Shown: in pieces, positions 19,043 through 29,986 of the stretch
How positions within the stretch are numbered: the stretch's first letter is position 1
Layout of the letters: each line of letters begins with the position of its first letter
DNA from: Methylobacterium planeticum
GTDB lineage: Bacteria; Pseudomonadota; Alphaproteobacteria; Rhizobiales; Beijerinckiaceae
Length of the DNA stretch: 64,000 bases
Direction of reading: 5' to 3'
Assembly (NCBI RefSeq): GCF_008806345.1
Contig: NZ_VZZJ01000002.1
Span: forward strand, 336,237-400,236
Program-made: the position numbers and the translations under genes
The notes under the pieces: generated by a model
Seen by the model: only the letters and a program-made list of their open reading frames with translations
The model's database searches: none
What the model was told of the DNA's origin: nothing

Positions 19043-21367
19043 ATGAGCGACATCACCCGGCGCATCGCGACCGAACTCGGCGTCGCGGAGGCCCAGGTCC
19101 GGGCGGCGGTCGACCTCCTCGACGGCGGCGCCACGGTGCCGTTCATCGCCCGCTACCGCAAGGAGGCCACCGGCGCCCTCGACGACGCGCAGCTGCGCAG
19201 CCTCGAGGAGCGCCTCGGCTACCTGCGCGACCTCGAGGCGCGCCGCGCCGCGATCCTCGAGAGCATCGGCGAGCAGGGCAAGCTCGACGACGCCCTCAGG
19301 GCCCGGATCCTCCAGGCCGAGACCAAGGCGCGGCTCGAGGATCTCTACCTGCCCTTCCGACAGAAGCGGCGCACCAAGGCGCAGACCGCCCGCGAGGCCG
19401 GGCTCGCGCCCCTGGCCGAGGTCCTGCTCGCCCGGCCCGACCAGGGGCCGGAGGCGGCCGCCCGCCCCTTCGTGGATGCGCAGGCGGGCGTGGCCGACAT
19501 CGAGGCCGCGCTGGAGGGCGCCCGCGCCATCCTGATCGAGCGCTTCAGCGAGGAGCCGGAACTCGTCGGATCCTTGCGCGAGACGAGCTGGCAGCGCGGC
19601 CGGATGGTCGCCAGCCTGCGCAAGGGCAAGGCCGCCGCGGGTGAGAAGTTTGCCGACTATTTCGATTTCGCCGAGCCTCTGACGAAGCTGCCATCGCATC
19701 GCATCCTCGCCCTGTTCCGGGGCGAGAAGGAGGAGGTGCTCGACCTCGACCTCGGCGACGCGCCGGGCGATACGGCGCCGGCCGGCCAGCCCTCCTGGCA
19801 GGAGCTGCGCATCGCCAGGGCCTTCGGGATCTCCGGGCGCGGGCGACCCGGCGACCGCTTCCTGGCCGAGACCGTCCGGCGGGCGTGGCGCGCCAAGCTG
19901 AAGCCCGCCCTCGACACCGACCTGCGCGCGCGCCTCTGGGGCATCGCCGAGGCGGGCGCCGTCACGGTGTTCGCCGGAAACCTGCGCGATCTCCTGCTCG
20001 CCGCGCCCGCCGGGCCCCGCCCGACCCTCGGCCTCGACCCGGGCTTCCGCACCGGCGTGAAGGTCGCGGTGGTCGATGCCACCGGCAAGGTGGTGGCCAC
20101 CGACACGATCTACCCGCACGAGCCCCGGCGCGACTGGAACGGCGCCCTCGTCGCCCTGGCCGGGCTCTGCCGCGCCCACGGGGTCGAGCTGATCGCCATC
20201 GGCAACGGCACGGCGTCGCGCGAGACCGACCGGCTCGCGGCCGAGCTCGTCGCCAAGCAGCCGGAGCTGCGCCTCACCAAGGTGATGGTCTCGGAGGCCG
20301 GCGCCTCGGTCTACTCGGCCAGCGCCTACGCGTCGGCCGAGCTGCCCGGCCTCGACGTGACCCTGCGCGGGGCGGTCTCGATCGCCCGGCGGCTGCAGGA
20401 TCCGCTGGCCGAGCTGGTGAAGATCGAGCCGAAGGCGATCGGCGTCGGGCAGTACCAGCACGACCTCGCGGAGGGGAAGCTGTCGCGCTCCCTCGACGCG
20501 GTGGTGGAGGATTGCGTGAACGGCGTCGGCGTCGACGTGAACACCGCCTCGGCGCCGCTCCTCGCCCGGGTCTCGGGCCTGACCGAGCGGGTCGCGGGCA
20601 ACATCGTGGTCCACCGCGATGCCAACGGGCCGTTCCGCAGCCGGGCGAGCCTCAAGAAGGTGGCGGGGCTCGGGCCGAAGGCCTACGAGCTCGCCGCCGG
20701 CTTCCTGCGCATCCGCAACGGCGACGACCCCCTCGACGCCTCCGGCGTGCACCCGGAGGCCTACCCGGTGGTGCGCCAGATCCTGGCGGCCACGGGCCAG
20801 CCGATCGGCGGCCTGATCGGCAACGGCGCGGCGCTGCGCAGCCTCGACCCGAAGCGCTTCACCGATGCGAGCTTCGGCCTGCCCACCGTCACCGACATCA
20901 TCGCGGAGCTGGAGAAGCCGGGCCGCGACCCCCGCCCGGCCTTCCGCACCGCGACCTTCCAGGAGGGCGTGGAGAAGGTCGGCGACCTGCGGCCCGGCAT
21001 GCGCCTCGAGGGCGTCGTCACCAACGTGGCGGCCTTCGGGGCCTTCGTGGATATCGGCGTCCACCAGGACGGGCTCGTCCACATCTCGATGCTGGCCGAC
21101 CGCTTCGTGAAGGACCCGCGCGACGTGGTGAAGCCCGGGGACGTGGTGCGGGTGCGGGTGGTCGAAGTCGACCCGGCCCGCAAGCGCATCGCTCTCTCGA
21201 TGCGGTCGGACGACGGCGCCCGGCCGGCCCGGGCCGGGGCGCGGCCGGATCATGCGCCCCGGCCGGCCCCGCGCCCCGCCGCCGCCGCCGCGCCGGACGG
21301 GGCCCTCGCCGAAGCCCTGCGGCGGGCGGCCCGCGCGAAGGACGCCCCGCCCGGCCGGAAGGGCTGA
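19043..21367 (+). CDS. tex: Tex family transcription accessory / RNA-binding protein
   Basis: 774 aa. Tex proteins bind nucleic acid and are related to eukaryotic Spt6. They affect transcription of virulence or stress genes in several bacteria, but their mechanism is not settled. Visible domains are the N-terminal helical Tex region (VPFIARYRKEATGALDD is a strong signature), a YqgF/RNase H-like domain (LGLDPGFRTGVKVAVVD), helix-hairpin-helix repeats (NTASAPLLARVSGL, KKVAGLGPKAYELAAGFLRI) and an S1 domain at about residues 652-721 (VVTNVAAFGAFVDIGVHQDG). The tail is Ala/Pro/Arg-rich. The ATG at 19043 follows GAGAGGGACAGAGG. Confidence 0.95.
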   Translation: MSDITRRIATELGVAEAQVRAAVDLLDGGATVPFIARYRKEATGALDDAQLRSLEERLGYLRDLEARRAAILESIGEQGKLDDALRARILQAETKARLEDLYLPFRQKRRTKAQTAREAGLAPLAEVLLARPDQGPEAAARPFVDAQAGVADIEAALEGARAILIERFSEEPELVGSLRETSWQRGRMVASLRKGKAAAGEKFADYFDFAEPLTKLPSHRILALFRGEKEEVLDLDLGDAPGDTAPAGQPSWQELRIARAFGISGRGRPGDRFLAETVRRAWRAKLKPALDTDLRARLWGIAEAGAVTVFAGNLRDLLLAAPAGPRPTLGLDPGFRTGVKVAVVDATGKVVATDTIYPHEPRRDWNGALVALAGLCRAHGVELIAIGNGTASRETDRLAAELVAKQPELRLTKVMVSEAGASVYSASAYASAELPGLDVTLRGAVSIARRLQDPLAELVKIEPKAIGVGQYQHDLAEGKLSRSLDAVVEDCVNGVGVDVNTASAPLLARVSGLTERVAGNIVVHRDANGPFRSRASLKKVAGLGPKAYELAAGFLRIRNGDDPLDASGVHPEAYPVVRQILAATGQPIGGLIGNGAALRSLDPKRFTDASFGLPTVTDIIAELEKPGRDPRPAFRTATFQEGVEKVGDLRPGMRLEGVVTNVAAFGAFVDIGVHQDGLVHISMLADRFVKDPRDVVKPGDVVRVRVVEVDPARKRIALSMRSDDGARPARAGARPDHAPRPAPRPAAAAAPDGALAEALRRAARAKDAPPGRKG

Positions 21368-21577
21368 GGCACGTCCCGGCAGCCGCCGACGCCCATCTCG
21401 GACCGTGCGGCGCCTGTGGGGTTCCGGCCCCGGGCCGTATCGGCCACCGCGGATCGTTGCTAAAGCAACGGCCTGCGGTGGCCGGGCGCGGGATCCGCCG
21501 CGCCGGCGCCGATTTCGGGCCAGGGCGGCGGGAGCGCCGGCGGCCAGCGCGCGGGAGACGGATCCGGGCATGCCGGC

Positions 21578-22225
21578 ATGACGCGCATCCTCACCATCGC
21601 GAGCCAGAAGGGCGGGGCCGGCAAGACCACCCTGGCCGCCTCGCTCTCCGTCGCGGCGGCTCAGGGCGGCGAGCGCGTCGTCGCCCTCGACCTCGATCCG
21701 CAGGGCTCGCTCTGGAGCTGGAAGACCCTGCGTGCCGCCGCGGATCCGGCCGTCGACCGGGTCCAGCTCTGGGAACTGAGCCAGCTTCCGGAGATCCTGG
21801 CCGCCCTGGTGCCGCGGGGCGTCACGCTCGCCGTCCTCGACGCGGGCGGCCAGGCCGCGCACGCAAGCATCGCCGCCCTGCGGGCGGCCGACCTCGTGCT
21901 CGTGCCGGCCCGGCCCTCCCGCCTCGACCTCCTGGCGACGCGCCCGACGATCGAGGCCCTGGCCCGCCTCGGCATGGGGGACCGGCTGGCGCTGGTCCTG
22001 AACCAATGTCCCAGCCAGCACGGCGCCCGCACGCTCGCCTTCGCCGAGAGGCTGAAGCGGCTCGGCGTCCTGGCGGAGCCGACCGTGAACCTGCGCGTCG
22101 ACCACCAGGACGCCCTCGGCCTCGGGCTCGGGGTGACGGAGCACGCCCCGGGCGGCAAGGCCGCGGATGAGATCCGGCGCCTGTGGGCCTGGATCCGGGG
22201 TCGCCTCGGGCCGGCGCCCGCCTGA
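21578..22225 (+). CDS. ParA family ATPase (orphan)
   Basis: 215 aa with a deviant Walker A KGGAGKTT (residues 11-18), DLDPQGS (Walker A') and LAVLDAGGQ (Walker B position). ParA/MinD ATPases position chromosomes, plasmids, chemoreceptor arrays or other cargo. No parB, chemotaxis or partner gene lies adjacent, and the length is that of short orphan ParAs rather than chromosomal ParA. The Asp in VLDAGGQ is followed by AGG rather than the more usual CPP or TPP. The cargo is unknown. It is followed, convergently, by the PsiE-like gene. Confidence 0.85.
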   Translation: MTRILTIASQKGGAGKTTLAASLSVAAAQGGERVVALDLDPQGSLWSWKTLRAAADPAVDRVQLWELSQLPEILAALVPRGVTLAVLDAGGQAAHASIAALRAADLVLVPARPSRLDLLATRPTIEALARLGMGDRLALVLNQCPSQHGARTLAFAERLKRLGVLAEPTVNLRVDHQDALGLGLGVTEHAPGGKAADEIRRLWAWIRGRLGPAPA

Positions 22226-22248
22226 ACGGGCGACGGGGCGGGCCCGCC

Positions 22249-22788
22249 TCAGGCGCTGCTGTTCTCCGGTCCCGGCTCCTCCTCGCCCGCCGGGCGGTCG
22301 TCGTCGCGGGCGCGGTGGAGGAGGAAGATCGACAGGACCATGGTGAGGATCAGGCCGGCCAGGACGCCGAGCTCGATCATGGAGGCGCGAAACAGCGCCT
22401 CCTTCTCGGCCGACCATTCCTTGGCGTGCATGATCTCCGAGGATTGCAGGGTGATCACGAGGACGCGCCGGATCGAGGCGATCAGGCCGACGATCAGGAA
22501 GGGCTCGCAGGTCAACTTGCCCGAGCGCATCGAGACCCGCACCGTGTGCAGGATCTCGACCAGCATCAGCAGGAACAGCAGCCGGTCGACGATCTCGAGG
22601 AGCTGCTGCGCGCCGCCGAGGGTGTGGAGCGCCTCCCAGGTCAGCCCCGCCGCGTCGATCAGTGCCAGGACCGCCGTGACGGCGAGGAGCAGGCCGAGCG
22701 CGGCGTAGATCGCGTGCTCGGTATGCAGGAAGATGAAGGCGGAGACCCGCGTCAGGCGGCCGTGGTGCTCTTCCGATCCCTCGACCAT
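22249..22788 (-). CDS. PsiE-like (phosphate-starvation-inducible E) membrane protein
   Basis: 179 aa, about four membrane helices (HAIYAALGLLLAVTAVLALI; LLEIVDRLLFLLMLVEIL; FLIVGLIASIRRVLVITL; LGVLAGLILTMVLSIFLL). The central block ILHTVRVSMRSGKLTCEPFLIVGLIASIRRVLVIT is typical of the PsiE family, whose function is unknown. The C-terminus is acidic and cytosolic. I see no Pho box upstream, so phosphate control is not supported. Confidence 0.8.
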   Translation of the reverse strand: MVEGSEEHHGRLTRVSAFIFLHTEHAIYAALGLLLAVTAVLALIDAAGLTWEALHTLGGAQQLLEIVDRLLFLLMLVEILHTVRVSMRSGKLTCEPFLIVGLIASIRRVLVITLQSSEIMHAKEWSAEKEALFRASMIELGVLAGLILTMVLSIFLLHRARDDDRPAGEEEPGPENSSA

Positions 22789-22896
22789 GCGGTCCTCCCG
22801 ACCTCCGTGCCGGGATGAGACAGGAGCCGGGCGCCGCCGTCCAGGCGGCGCCGCGCCGCGCCGCCGATCAATCTCCCGTGATCGGGCGGAAGGATC

Positions 22897-23454
22897 TCAG
22901 CCGAACAGGTGGAGCACGTGGGGGGCGAAGAATCCGAAGCCGAGCATCACGGCGCCCGCGAGGCCGAGCAGGCCGCCCGCGAAGACCAGGGCGGTGATGC
23001 CGGTGATGACCTCGGCCGAGGCCAGCACGATGCCGATCTGGAAGGCGGCTGAGGCCAGCTCGTAATGGTGGTAGCGGTGCAGCGCGAGGTCGCGCTTCTC
23101 CTGGCTCGCCTTGGCCTTCTCGGCGAGCTCCTTGCGGCCCTCGCCGGTGGCGGGCTCGGAGTCCCAGCGCGCCAGGGTTTTGGCCCACTCGGCCCGCTTG
23201 GCCTGGATCGCCGCGTCGTTCGTGCCCGGGGGCAGCAGCCCCAGCGCCTCGTCGGCGGTCTTCACCACGGTGCCCCGGATGGTGCGGGCCTGGAAGTAGG
23301 CCCATTGGTTCGAGGCCTCGACATTGGCGCTCAGCGCCTCGGTCTGCGCGCCCTTGCCCGCCGTCTCGCTGAAGGCGAGGCAGAGGGCCAGGACCGAGAT
23401 CAGCAGCGCGACGCGCCTGTTCGAGCCCTCGATCGCCCCGTGACCACCCGACAT
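22897..23454 (-). CDS. DUF4337-type membrane protein
   Basis: 185 aa. One N-terminal membrane segment (VALLISVLALCLAFSETAGKGAQ) is followed by the family-typical ANVEASNQWAYFQARTIRGT. A central charged helical region comes next, then two C-terminal segments (FQIGIVLASAEVITGITALVFAGGLLGLAGAVMLGFGFF). Function unknown. It may be cotranscribed with the downstream PsiE-like gene, 108 bp away. Confidence 0.82.
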   Translation of the reverse strand: MSGGHGAIEGSNRRVALLISVLALCLAFSETAGKGAQTEALSANVEASNQWAYFQARTIRGTVVKTADEALGLLPPGTNDAAIQAKRAEWAKTLARWDSEPATGEGRKELAEKAKASQEKRDLALHRYHHYELASAAFQIGIVLASAEVITGITALVFAGGLLGLAGAVMLGFGFFAPHVLHLFG

Positions 23455-23558
23455 GTCGATGCCCCCTGTTGATTCGTTGGGGGCGAGTCACAGCCTATCC
23501 GGGGCGCGCTGGCAATCCGGCGGGCGGGCCGGGGCAGGCCGGACGAGACGCGGCGGCG

Positions 23559-24845
23559 CTACTCCGCCGCCTCGACGAAGACGGTGCCGGCGCGGGGCAG
23601 GTCGAGGGTGTCCCAGGTCTCGGCCAGCGCCGCCGTGAGCTTGGTGATGCGCGCCTCGTCGTGGAACGGCGAGGGGGTGATGCGCAGGCGCTCGGTGCCG
23701 CGCGGCACGGTCGGGTAATTGATCGGCTGGATGTAGATGCCGTGGCGCTCGAGCAGGTGGTCGGCCGCCGCCTTGCAGAGCTCGGCGTCGCCCACCATCA
23801 CGGGCACGATATGGGTCTCGGTCTGCAGCACCGGCAGGCCCGCGGCCTCGAGCGCGGCCTTGGTCTTCTGGGCCTGGCGCTGGTGCGCCGCCCGCTCCTC
23901 GCCGGAGCGCTTGAGGTAGCGCACCGAGGCGCGGGCGGCCGCCGCGATCGCGGGGGGCAGCGCGGTGGTGAAGATGAAGCCGGCGGCGTGGCTGCGCACC
24001 GCGTCGCAGAGGATGCCGGAGCCCGTGATGTAGCCGCCGACGCAGCCGAAGCCCTTGGCCAGCGTCCCCTCGATCACGTCGACCCGGTCCATCACCCCGT
24101 CGCGCTCGGCGATGCCGGCGCCGCGCGGCCCGTAGAGGCCGACTGCGTGGACCTCGTCCAGATAGGTCATGGCGCCGTAGCGCCGGGCGAGGTCGCAGAT
24201 CCGGCCGATCGGCGCGACGTCGCCGTCCATCGAGTAGACGCTCTCGAACACGATCAGCTTCGGGCGGTCGCCAGCCTCGACCAGCAGTTCCTCGAGATGT
24301 GCGAGGTCGTTGTGGCGGAAGACGCGCTTCTCGCAGCCGGAATGGCGCACGCCCTCGATCATCGAGTTGTGGTTGAAGGCGTCCGACAGGATCAGGCAAT
24401 CCGGGATCAGCTTGGCGATGGTCGAGATGCCGGCCTGATTCGAGACGTAGCCCGAGGTGAAGACGAGGCCCGCCTCCTTGCCGTGGAGGTCGGCGAGCTC
24501 GCGCTCGAGATCGACCAGCGGCGAGTTGTTGCCCGCGATGTTGCGGGTGCCGCCCGCGCCGACGCCGCAGCGGAGCGCGGTCTGGGTCATGGCCGAGACC
24601 ACCTCGGGGTGCTGGCCCATGCCGAGGTAATCGTTCGAGCACCAGACCGTGATCTCGCGGATCGAGCCGTCGGACCGGCGCCAGTTGGCGGTCGGGAAGC
24701 GGCCGGCGATGCGCTCGATGTCGGCGAAGACGCGGTAGCGGCGCTCGCCGTGCAGGCGCTCCAGCGCGCCGCGGAAATGCGCCTCGTAATCGGTGCCCCT
24801 GCCCGGAGCCGGAATCGTGTCGGGCGTCGTCGTCGTCGCGGGCAT
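23559..24845 (-). CDS. hemA: 5-aminolevulinate synthase
   Basis: A PLP enzyme that condenses succinyl-CoA and glycine to 5-aminolevulinate, the committed step of haem, B12 and bacteriochlorophyll synthesis by the C4 route. 428 aa. The Schiff-base lysine is K264 in [15 protein letters not shown]. The [15 protein letters not shown] block (from D230) and the substrate-binding [10 protein letters not shown] and [11 protein letters not shown] are present. The start codon is the ATG at 24845; an in-frame TTG nine bases upstream is less likely, and no strong SD is visible for either. The C4 pathway supports an alphaproteobacterial origin. Confidence 0.97.
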   Translation of the reverse strand: MPATTTTPDTIPAPGRGTDYEAHFRGALERLHGERRYRVFADIERIAGRFPTANWRRSDGSIREITVWCSNDYLGMGQHPEVVSAMTQTALRCGVGAGGTRNIAGNNSPLVDLERELADLHGKEAGLVFTSGYVSNQAGISTIAKLIPDCLILSDAFNHNSMIEGVRHSGCEKRVFRHNDLAHLEELLVEAGDRPKLIVFESVYSMDGDVAPIGRICDLARRYGAMTYLDEVHAVGLYGPRGAGIAERDGVMDRVDVIEGTLAKGFGCVGGYITGSGILCDAVRSHAAGFIFTTALPPAIAAAARASVRYLKRSGEERAAHQRQAQKTKAALEAAGLPVLQTETHIVPVMVGDAELCKAAADHLLERHGIYIQPINYPTVPRGTERLRITPSPFHDEARITKLTAALAETWDTLDLPRAGTVFVEAAE

Positions 24846-25151
24846 GCGGGTCAAGGGGCTCGTCCTTCGCGTGGCTGACCGGGCGACCGATGCGCGGCCC
24901 GGAGCGGGATCGTCGAGGAGGGGCCCGCTCGCTTTCGAGCCCTCGTTCCGGGAGGCCTTGCGCGGGTCCCGCCCGATCTCGCATCAGAGGGAGGGTGTTT
25001 CCTTGCGGGCGTCTTTACCGGGCGCCGTCGGGGCTAGGATACAGGCGGATTTGGAATCGGTTCAAGCTGGGTTCCAACATCCCTGCTTTGCATCCGGTAT
25101 GCGCATCGGGCAAAGCCCACACGAGGTCCGGGCGACGATGGGTCGCGCAGC
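24846..25151. other. Divergent spacer between hemA and the 72-aa gene
   Basis: About 300 bp, less GC-rich in its centre. It contains an inverted repeat TTGGAA-N15-TTCCAA at 25051-25077, a possible operator. No convincing promoter hexamers with correct spacing were found. Confidence 0.4.
25051..25077. promoter_or_regulatory. Inverted repeat upstream of the hemA / murA units
   Basis: Perfect 6-bp arms TTGGAA / TTCCAA separated by 15 nt in the divergent spacer. It may be a regulator binding site; no known consensus is matched with confidence. Confidence 0.3.
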
Positions 25152-25370
25152 ATGAGCACGAAGAACGATCCCGCCCGCGCCGAGCGATTGAAGGCGGCGC
25201 TGAGGGACAACCTGCGGCGGCGCAAGGCGCAGGGCCGCGAGCGGGCCGCGCCCGACGCCCGCGAACCTGGGAATGCCGCCGGTACGGCCCCCGAAACCCC
25301 CGAGGCCGGGGAGCGCGCGCAAGAAGGCGCGCAGGAGGGCGCGGCGCCCGCGGCCGAGCCCGGCGCCTGA
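25152..25370 (+). CDS. Small conserved hypothetical protein upstream of murA
   Basis: 72 aa. The N-terminal half (NDPARAERLKAALRDNLRRRKAQGRER) is a basic helix resembling short proteins often found next to murA in Rhizobiales. The C-terminal half is an Ala/Glu/Gly/Pro-rich disordered tail. It is probably cytosolic. It lies 125 bp upstream of murA on the same strand, so cotranscription is likely. Function unknown. Confidence 0.65.
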   Translation: MSTKNDPARAERLKAALRDNLRRRKAQGRERAAPDAREPGNAAGTAPETPEAGERAQEGAQEGAAPAAEPGA

Positions 25371-25495
25371 TCCCGGTCCCCTTTCCGCCAAAACTGCCCT
25401 ATACGTGGCCGTAACGAACCGGGCGCGACAACGCGCCCCCAGGGGAATGACCGGCGCCGTCCCGCCCGCGCGGCGCGGCGCCCCAGAGGACCGAC

Positions 25496-26785
<1,290 letters not shown>

Positions 26786-26788
26786 CCG

Positions 26789-26816
26789 CGCGGCCGGGAT
26801 GCGCGCCCCGGCCGCG
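26789..26816 (+). terminator. Strong hairpin just after murA
   Basis: A 10-bp perfect stem CGCGGCCGGG / CCCGGCCGCG with an 8-nt loop begins 4 nt after the murA stop. There is no T-tract, so it could terminate with Rho or only stabilise the 3' end. Confidence 0.45.
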
Positions 26817-26964
26817 TGGCGGGGCGCCGCGCCCCCGCAGCCTCGGGCCGTCGCTGCGGGCGGCAAGCGGGCCCGGGACGCACGACGAAGCCCCTTCTCC
26901 CGTGCGGTTGAGGGGTGCGGTCAGGGATGCGACCGCTCCGGAGCGCCCGTTCCTCCCGCCCGGA

Positions 26965-27309
26965 TCAGCCGCCGATCTGGCCGCGCTTGAAGCCGAAGCC
27001 GGGGACCTCGCAGCCGCAGGCCGAGTTGAAGGGGGCCGGGCGCGTCATGCAATTGCCGCGGGCGGTGACGCAGATGCTGCTGCGCCGGCCGCCGGGGGGG
27101 CCGAAATCGCGCCGGCGCTCGTAGCGGTCCTCATCGTAGCCGCGGCGGCGGTCGTAGCGGTCGTCCTCGTAGCGCCGGTCGTAGCGGCGGCCGCCGTAAT
27201 CGTCGCCGCCGTAATACTGGGCGCTGGCCCCGACGGCGCCGAGCGTCGTGCCGAGGGTCAGGGCGGCGATCGCCGCGAGCGTGATGCGCTTCACCGTCAA
27301 GGTCTCCAT
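26965..27309 (-). CDS. Secreted Arg/Tyr/Asp-rich protein with C-terminal Cys motif
   Basis: 114 aa. Signal peptide ITLAAIAALTLGTTLGAVGASAQ, then a low-complexity Tyr/Asp/Arg stretch (YYGGDDYGGRRYDRRYEDD and following), then a C-terminal domain with CVTARGNCMTRPAP and CGCEVPGFGFKRGQ. The final C-x-C-x2-PGFG-x-KRG pattern recurs at the end of small secreted proteins of Rhizobiales (recalled, not searched). The four cysteines suggest two disulfides or a metal site. Function unknown. It is convergent with murA. Confidence 0.75.
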   Translation of the reverse strand: METLTVKRITLAAIAALTLGTTLGAVGASAQYYGGDDYGGRRYDRRYEDDRYDRRRGYDEDRYERRRDFGPPGGRRSSICVTARGNCMTRPAPFNSACGCEVPGFGFKRGQIGG

Positions 27310-27548
27310 CGTCGTCCGATACGGGTCCTGGCGCGACTGTAATCCCGTGAGATGAACGCCGCCTGAGGCCGCCCGGCCGCCTCTCCGCCCCGTCGAACCG
27401 GCGGCGCGGCGCCCGCGGATCGTCGCCGGCGCACCCGCCCCGGCACGGCCGACGGTTGCCGGACGGGGATCGCCTCGCTACCTACGCCTCCAGCCCATCC
27501 ATCGACCTGACGCAGGCATCCCGCCTGCCGGAGCGCGACTGCCTCGCC

Positions 27549-28022
27549 ATGGAGCTCCTCAAGCTCGCCGCCCTCGACGCCGAGGACCTCACCGTGATCT
27601 CGGCCCACCTGCAGGACGCGGTCCTGCGGGCGGGCGACCTCACCTACCTGGCCGCCGAGCACCGCTTCGTCCTGGCGGTGCGCCGCTTCGACTGGTCGAT
27701 CCGCGACGGCGAGGCCCCGCGGCGCCGGCTCGCCGGGGTGCATTTCGAGCGCGTGCTCGGGGTCCGCACCCGCGGCATCGCGCCGGGGCAGGGGGCCGAG
27801 ACGGCGCTGAGCCTGCTCGCGGTGACGTTCGAGCCGGTGGACGCGCCCTCGGGCACCGTCACGCTGATCTTCTCCGGGGGCGCCGCGATCCGCCTCGACG
27901 TCGAGTGCATCGAGGTCCGGATGAAGGATCTCGGCCCCGTCTGGGAGACCGAGTCGCAGCCGGTCCACGCGCCGGACCTGGAGCCCGGCCCGCCGCCGCG
28001 CCTCGGCGCCGCGCCGAACTGA
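27549..28022 (+). CDS. DUF2948 family protein
   Basis: 157 aa. Begins MELLKLAALDAEDLTVISAHLQDAVLRAGDLTYL, the DUF2948 signature, and continues with FVLAVRRFDWS, RRRLAGVHFERVLGVRTRGI and FSGGAAIRLDVECIEVRMKDLG. In alphaproteobacteria this gene regularly precedes hisD, as here (60 bp gap). The function is unknown, but the linkage suggests an operon with hisD. The start was set at the ATG matching the family; an upstream in-frame start adds 31 residues unlike it. Confidence 0.9.
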   Translation: MELLKLAALDAEDLTVISAHLQDAVLRAGDLTYLAAEHRFVLAVRRFDWSIRDGEAPRRRLAGVHFERVLGVRTRGIAPGQGAETALSLLAVTFEPVDAPSGTVTLIFSGGAAIRLDVECIEVRMKDLGPVWETESQPVHAPDLEPGPPPRLGAAPN

Positions 28023-28081
28023 GCCCCAGGCCGACCCCGGCCCGCAATCCCGCCCCTTCCCGACAGGACGGCACATCCCCG

Positions 28082-29377
28082 ATGGTTCGCCTCGACAGCA
28101 CCGCCCCCGGCTTCGCGCAGGACTTCACGCGCCTGCTCACCGTCAAGCGCGAGATCTCGGAGGATGTCGACGAGACCGTGCGGGGCATCATCGCGGGCGT
28201 CGTCGCGGGCGGCGATGTGGCCCTCGTCGACTACACCCGCCGCCTCGACCGCCTCGGCGCCACGTTCTCCGAGGCGCATCTGCGGGTCGCCGAGGCCGAG
28301 ATCGCCGAGGCCCTCGACGCCTGCCCGCCCGAGGCCCTGGCGGCCCTGAAGCTCGCGGCGGAGCGGATCGAGGCGTTCCACCGCCAGCAGATGCCGGCGG
28401 ACCACATGGCCACCGACAGCCTCGGCGTCAGCGCGGGGTGGCGCTGGACGGCGCTCGAATCGGTCGGCCTCTACGTGCCCGGCGGCACCGCGAGCTATCC
28501 CTCCTCGGTCCTGATGAACGCGGTGCCGGCCCGGGTCGCCGGCGTGCCCCGCATCGTCATGGTGGTGCCGACCCCCGAGGGCGTCGTGAACCCGCTGGTC
28601 CTCGCGGCGGCCCACCTGTCGGGCGTGCACGAGGTCTACCGGGTCGGCGGCGCCCAGGCTGTGGCGGCCCTGGCCTACGGCACCCCCACCATCGCGCCGG
28701 TCGCCAAGATCGTGGGCCCCGGCAACGCCTGGGTGGCGGCGGCCAAGCGCCGGGTCTTCGGGCAGGTCGGGATCGACATGATCGCGGGCCCCTCCGAGGT
28801 GCTGATCCTCGCCGACGGCCACGCCAACCCGGACTGGATCGCCGCCGACCTCCTGGCCCAGGCCGAGCACGACGCGGCGGCCCAGTCGATCCTGATCACC
28901 GACAGCCCGGACCTCGCCCGGGCGGTGGAGGCCGCGGTCGAGCGGGCGCTGACGAGCCTCCCCCGGGCCGCGATCGCCCGCGCCAGCTGGCAGGATTACG
29001 GCGCCATCATCCTGGTACGGACCCTCGAGGAGGCGGTTCCCCTCGTCGATCGCCTCGCCCCCGAGCACCTCGAGATCGAGACCCTGGACGCCGAGGCGCT
29101 GGCCGCGCAGGTGCGCAATGCCGGGGCGATCTTCCTCGGCGCGCACACCCCGGAGGCCATCGGCGACTATGTCGGGGGCCCGAACCACGTGCTGCCGACC
29201 GCCCGCTCGGCCCGGTTCTCCTCGGGCCTCGGCATCCTCGACTTCATGAAGCGCACCACGATCCTGCGCTGCGACGCCGAGGCTCTGCGCGCCCTCGGCC
29301 CGGCCGCGATCGCCCTCGGACGCTCGGAGGGGCTCGAAGGCCATGCCCGCTCCGTCGCGATCCGCCTGAACCTGTGA
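28082..29377 (+). CDS. hisD: Histidinol dehydrogenase
   Basis: Zinc enzyme that oxidises L-histidinol to histidine in two NAD-dependent steps, the last reactions of histidine synthesis. 431 aa, normal length. Signatures are [61 protein letters not shown] and GPNHVLPT, which include the catalytic and zinc-binding histidines. It sits in the order DUF2948-hisD-UPF0262-LMW phosphatase, conserved in Rhizobiales. hisC is about 8 kb further on. Confidence 0.98.
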   Translation: MVRLDSTAPGFAQDFTRLLTVKREISEDVDETVRGIIAGVVAGGDVALVDYTRRLDRLGATFSEAHLRVAEAEIAEALDACPPEALAALKLAAERIEAFHRQQMPADHMATDSLGVSAGWRWTALESVGLYVPGGTASYPSSVLMNAVPARVAGVPRIVMVVPTPEGVVNPLVLAAAHLSGVHEVYRVGGAQAVAALAYGTPTIAPVAKIVGPGNAWVAAAKRRVFGQVGIDMIAGPSEVLILADGHANPDWIAADLLAQAEHDAAAQSILITDSPDLARAVEAAVERALTSLPRAAIARASWQDYGAIILVRTLEEAVPLVDRLAPEHLEIETLDAEALAAQVRNAGAIFLGAHTPEAIGDYVGGPNHVLPTARSARFSSGLGILDFMKRTTILRCDAEALRALGPAAIALGRSEGLEGHARSVAIRLNL

Positions 29378-29451
29378 TACTGGCGAGCTTGCGACCCCGG
29401 CGGACGAGAGCCGGGGCGCGGGCGATTCCGCGACGGGGGTGAGGCATCCGC

Positions 29452-29931
29452 ATGAGCGAGGCGAAGGGCAAGGACCGCCTCGCGGCGGTCACCCTCGACG
29501 ACGAGTCGATCGGGCGGGGCAACCCGGATCAGGAGCACGAGCGCGCCATCGCGATCTTCGACATCCTGGAGGACAACCGCTTCGCGATCCCGGGGCGCGA
29601 GGGGCCCTACGCGCTCACTCTCGGCCTCGTGGAGAACAAGCTCTCCTTCGCGATCTCGACGCCCGCGGGCGAGCCGGTGATGACGCACCTGCTCTCGCTC
29701 ACCCCGTTCCGGCGGGTGATCCGCGACTACGAGATGATCTGCGAGAGCTATTACAACGCCATCCGCACCGCCTCGCCGACCCAGATCGAGGCCATCGACA
29801 TGGGCCGCCGCGGCCTGCACAACGAGGCCTCGGAGACCCTGAAGCAACGCCTCGACGGCAAGGTCGACCTCGACCACGACACGGCGCGCCGCCTGTTCAC
29901 CCTGATCTTCGCCCTGCACTGGAAGGGCTGA
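29452..29931 (+). CDS. UPF0262 family protein
   Basis: 159 aa, soluble. The sequence matches the UPF0262 family through nearly its whole length ([60 protein letters not shown]). The family is found in alphaproteobacteria, normally directly after hisD. No molecular function is established. The 74-bp gap to hisD suggests the same transcript. Confidence 0.92.
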   Translation: MSEAKGKDRLAAVTLDDESIGRGNPDQEHERAIAIFDILEDNRFAIPGREGPYALTLGLVENKLSFAISTPAGEPVMTHLLSLTPFRRVIRDYEMICESYYNAIRTASPTQIEAIDMGRRGLHNEASETLKQRLDGKVDLDHDTARRLFTLIFALHWKG

Positions 29932-29986
29932 GGCGCGTGGCGATGCGCGCCTCCCCGAGCGCCCCGGCCTGAGAGCGAGGCGGGCG

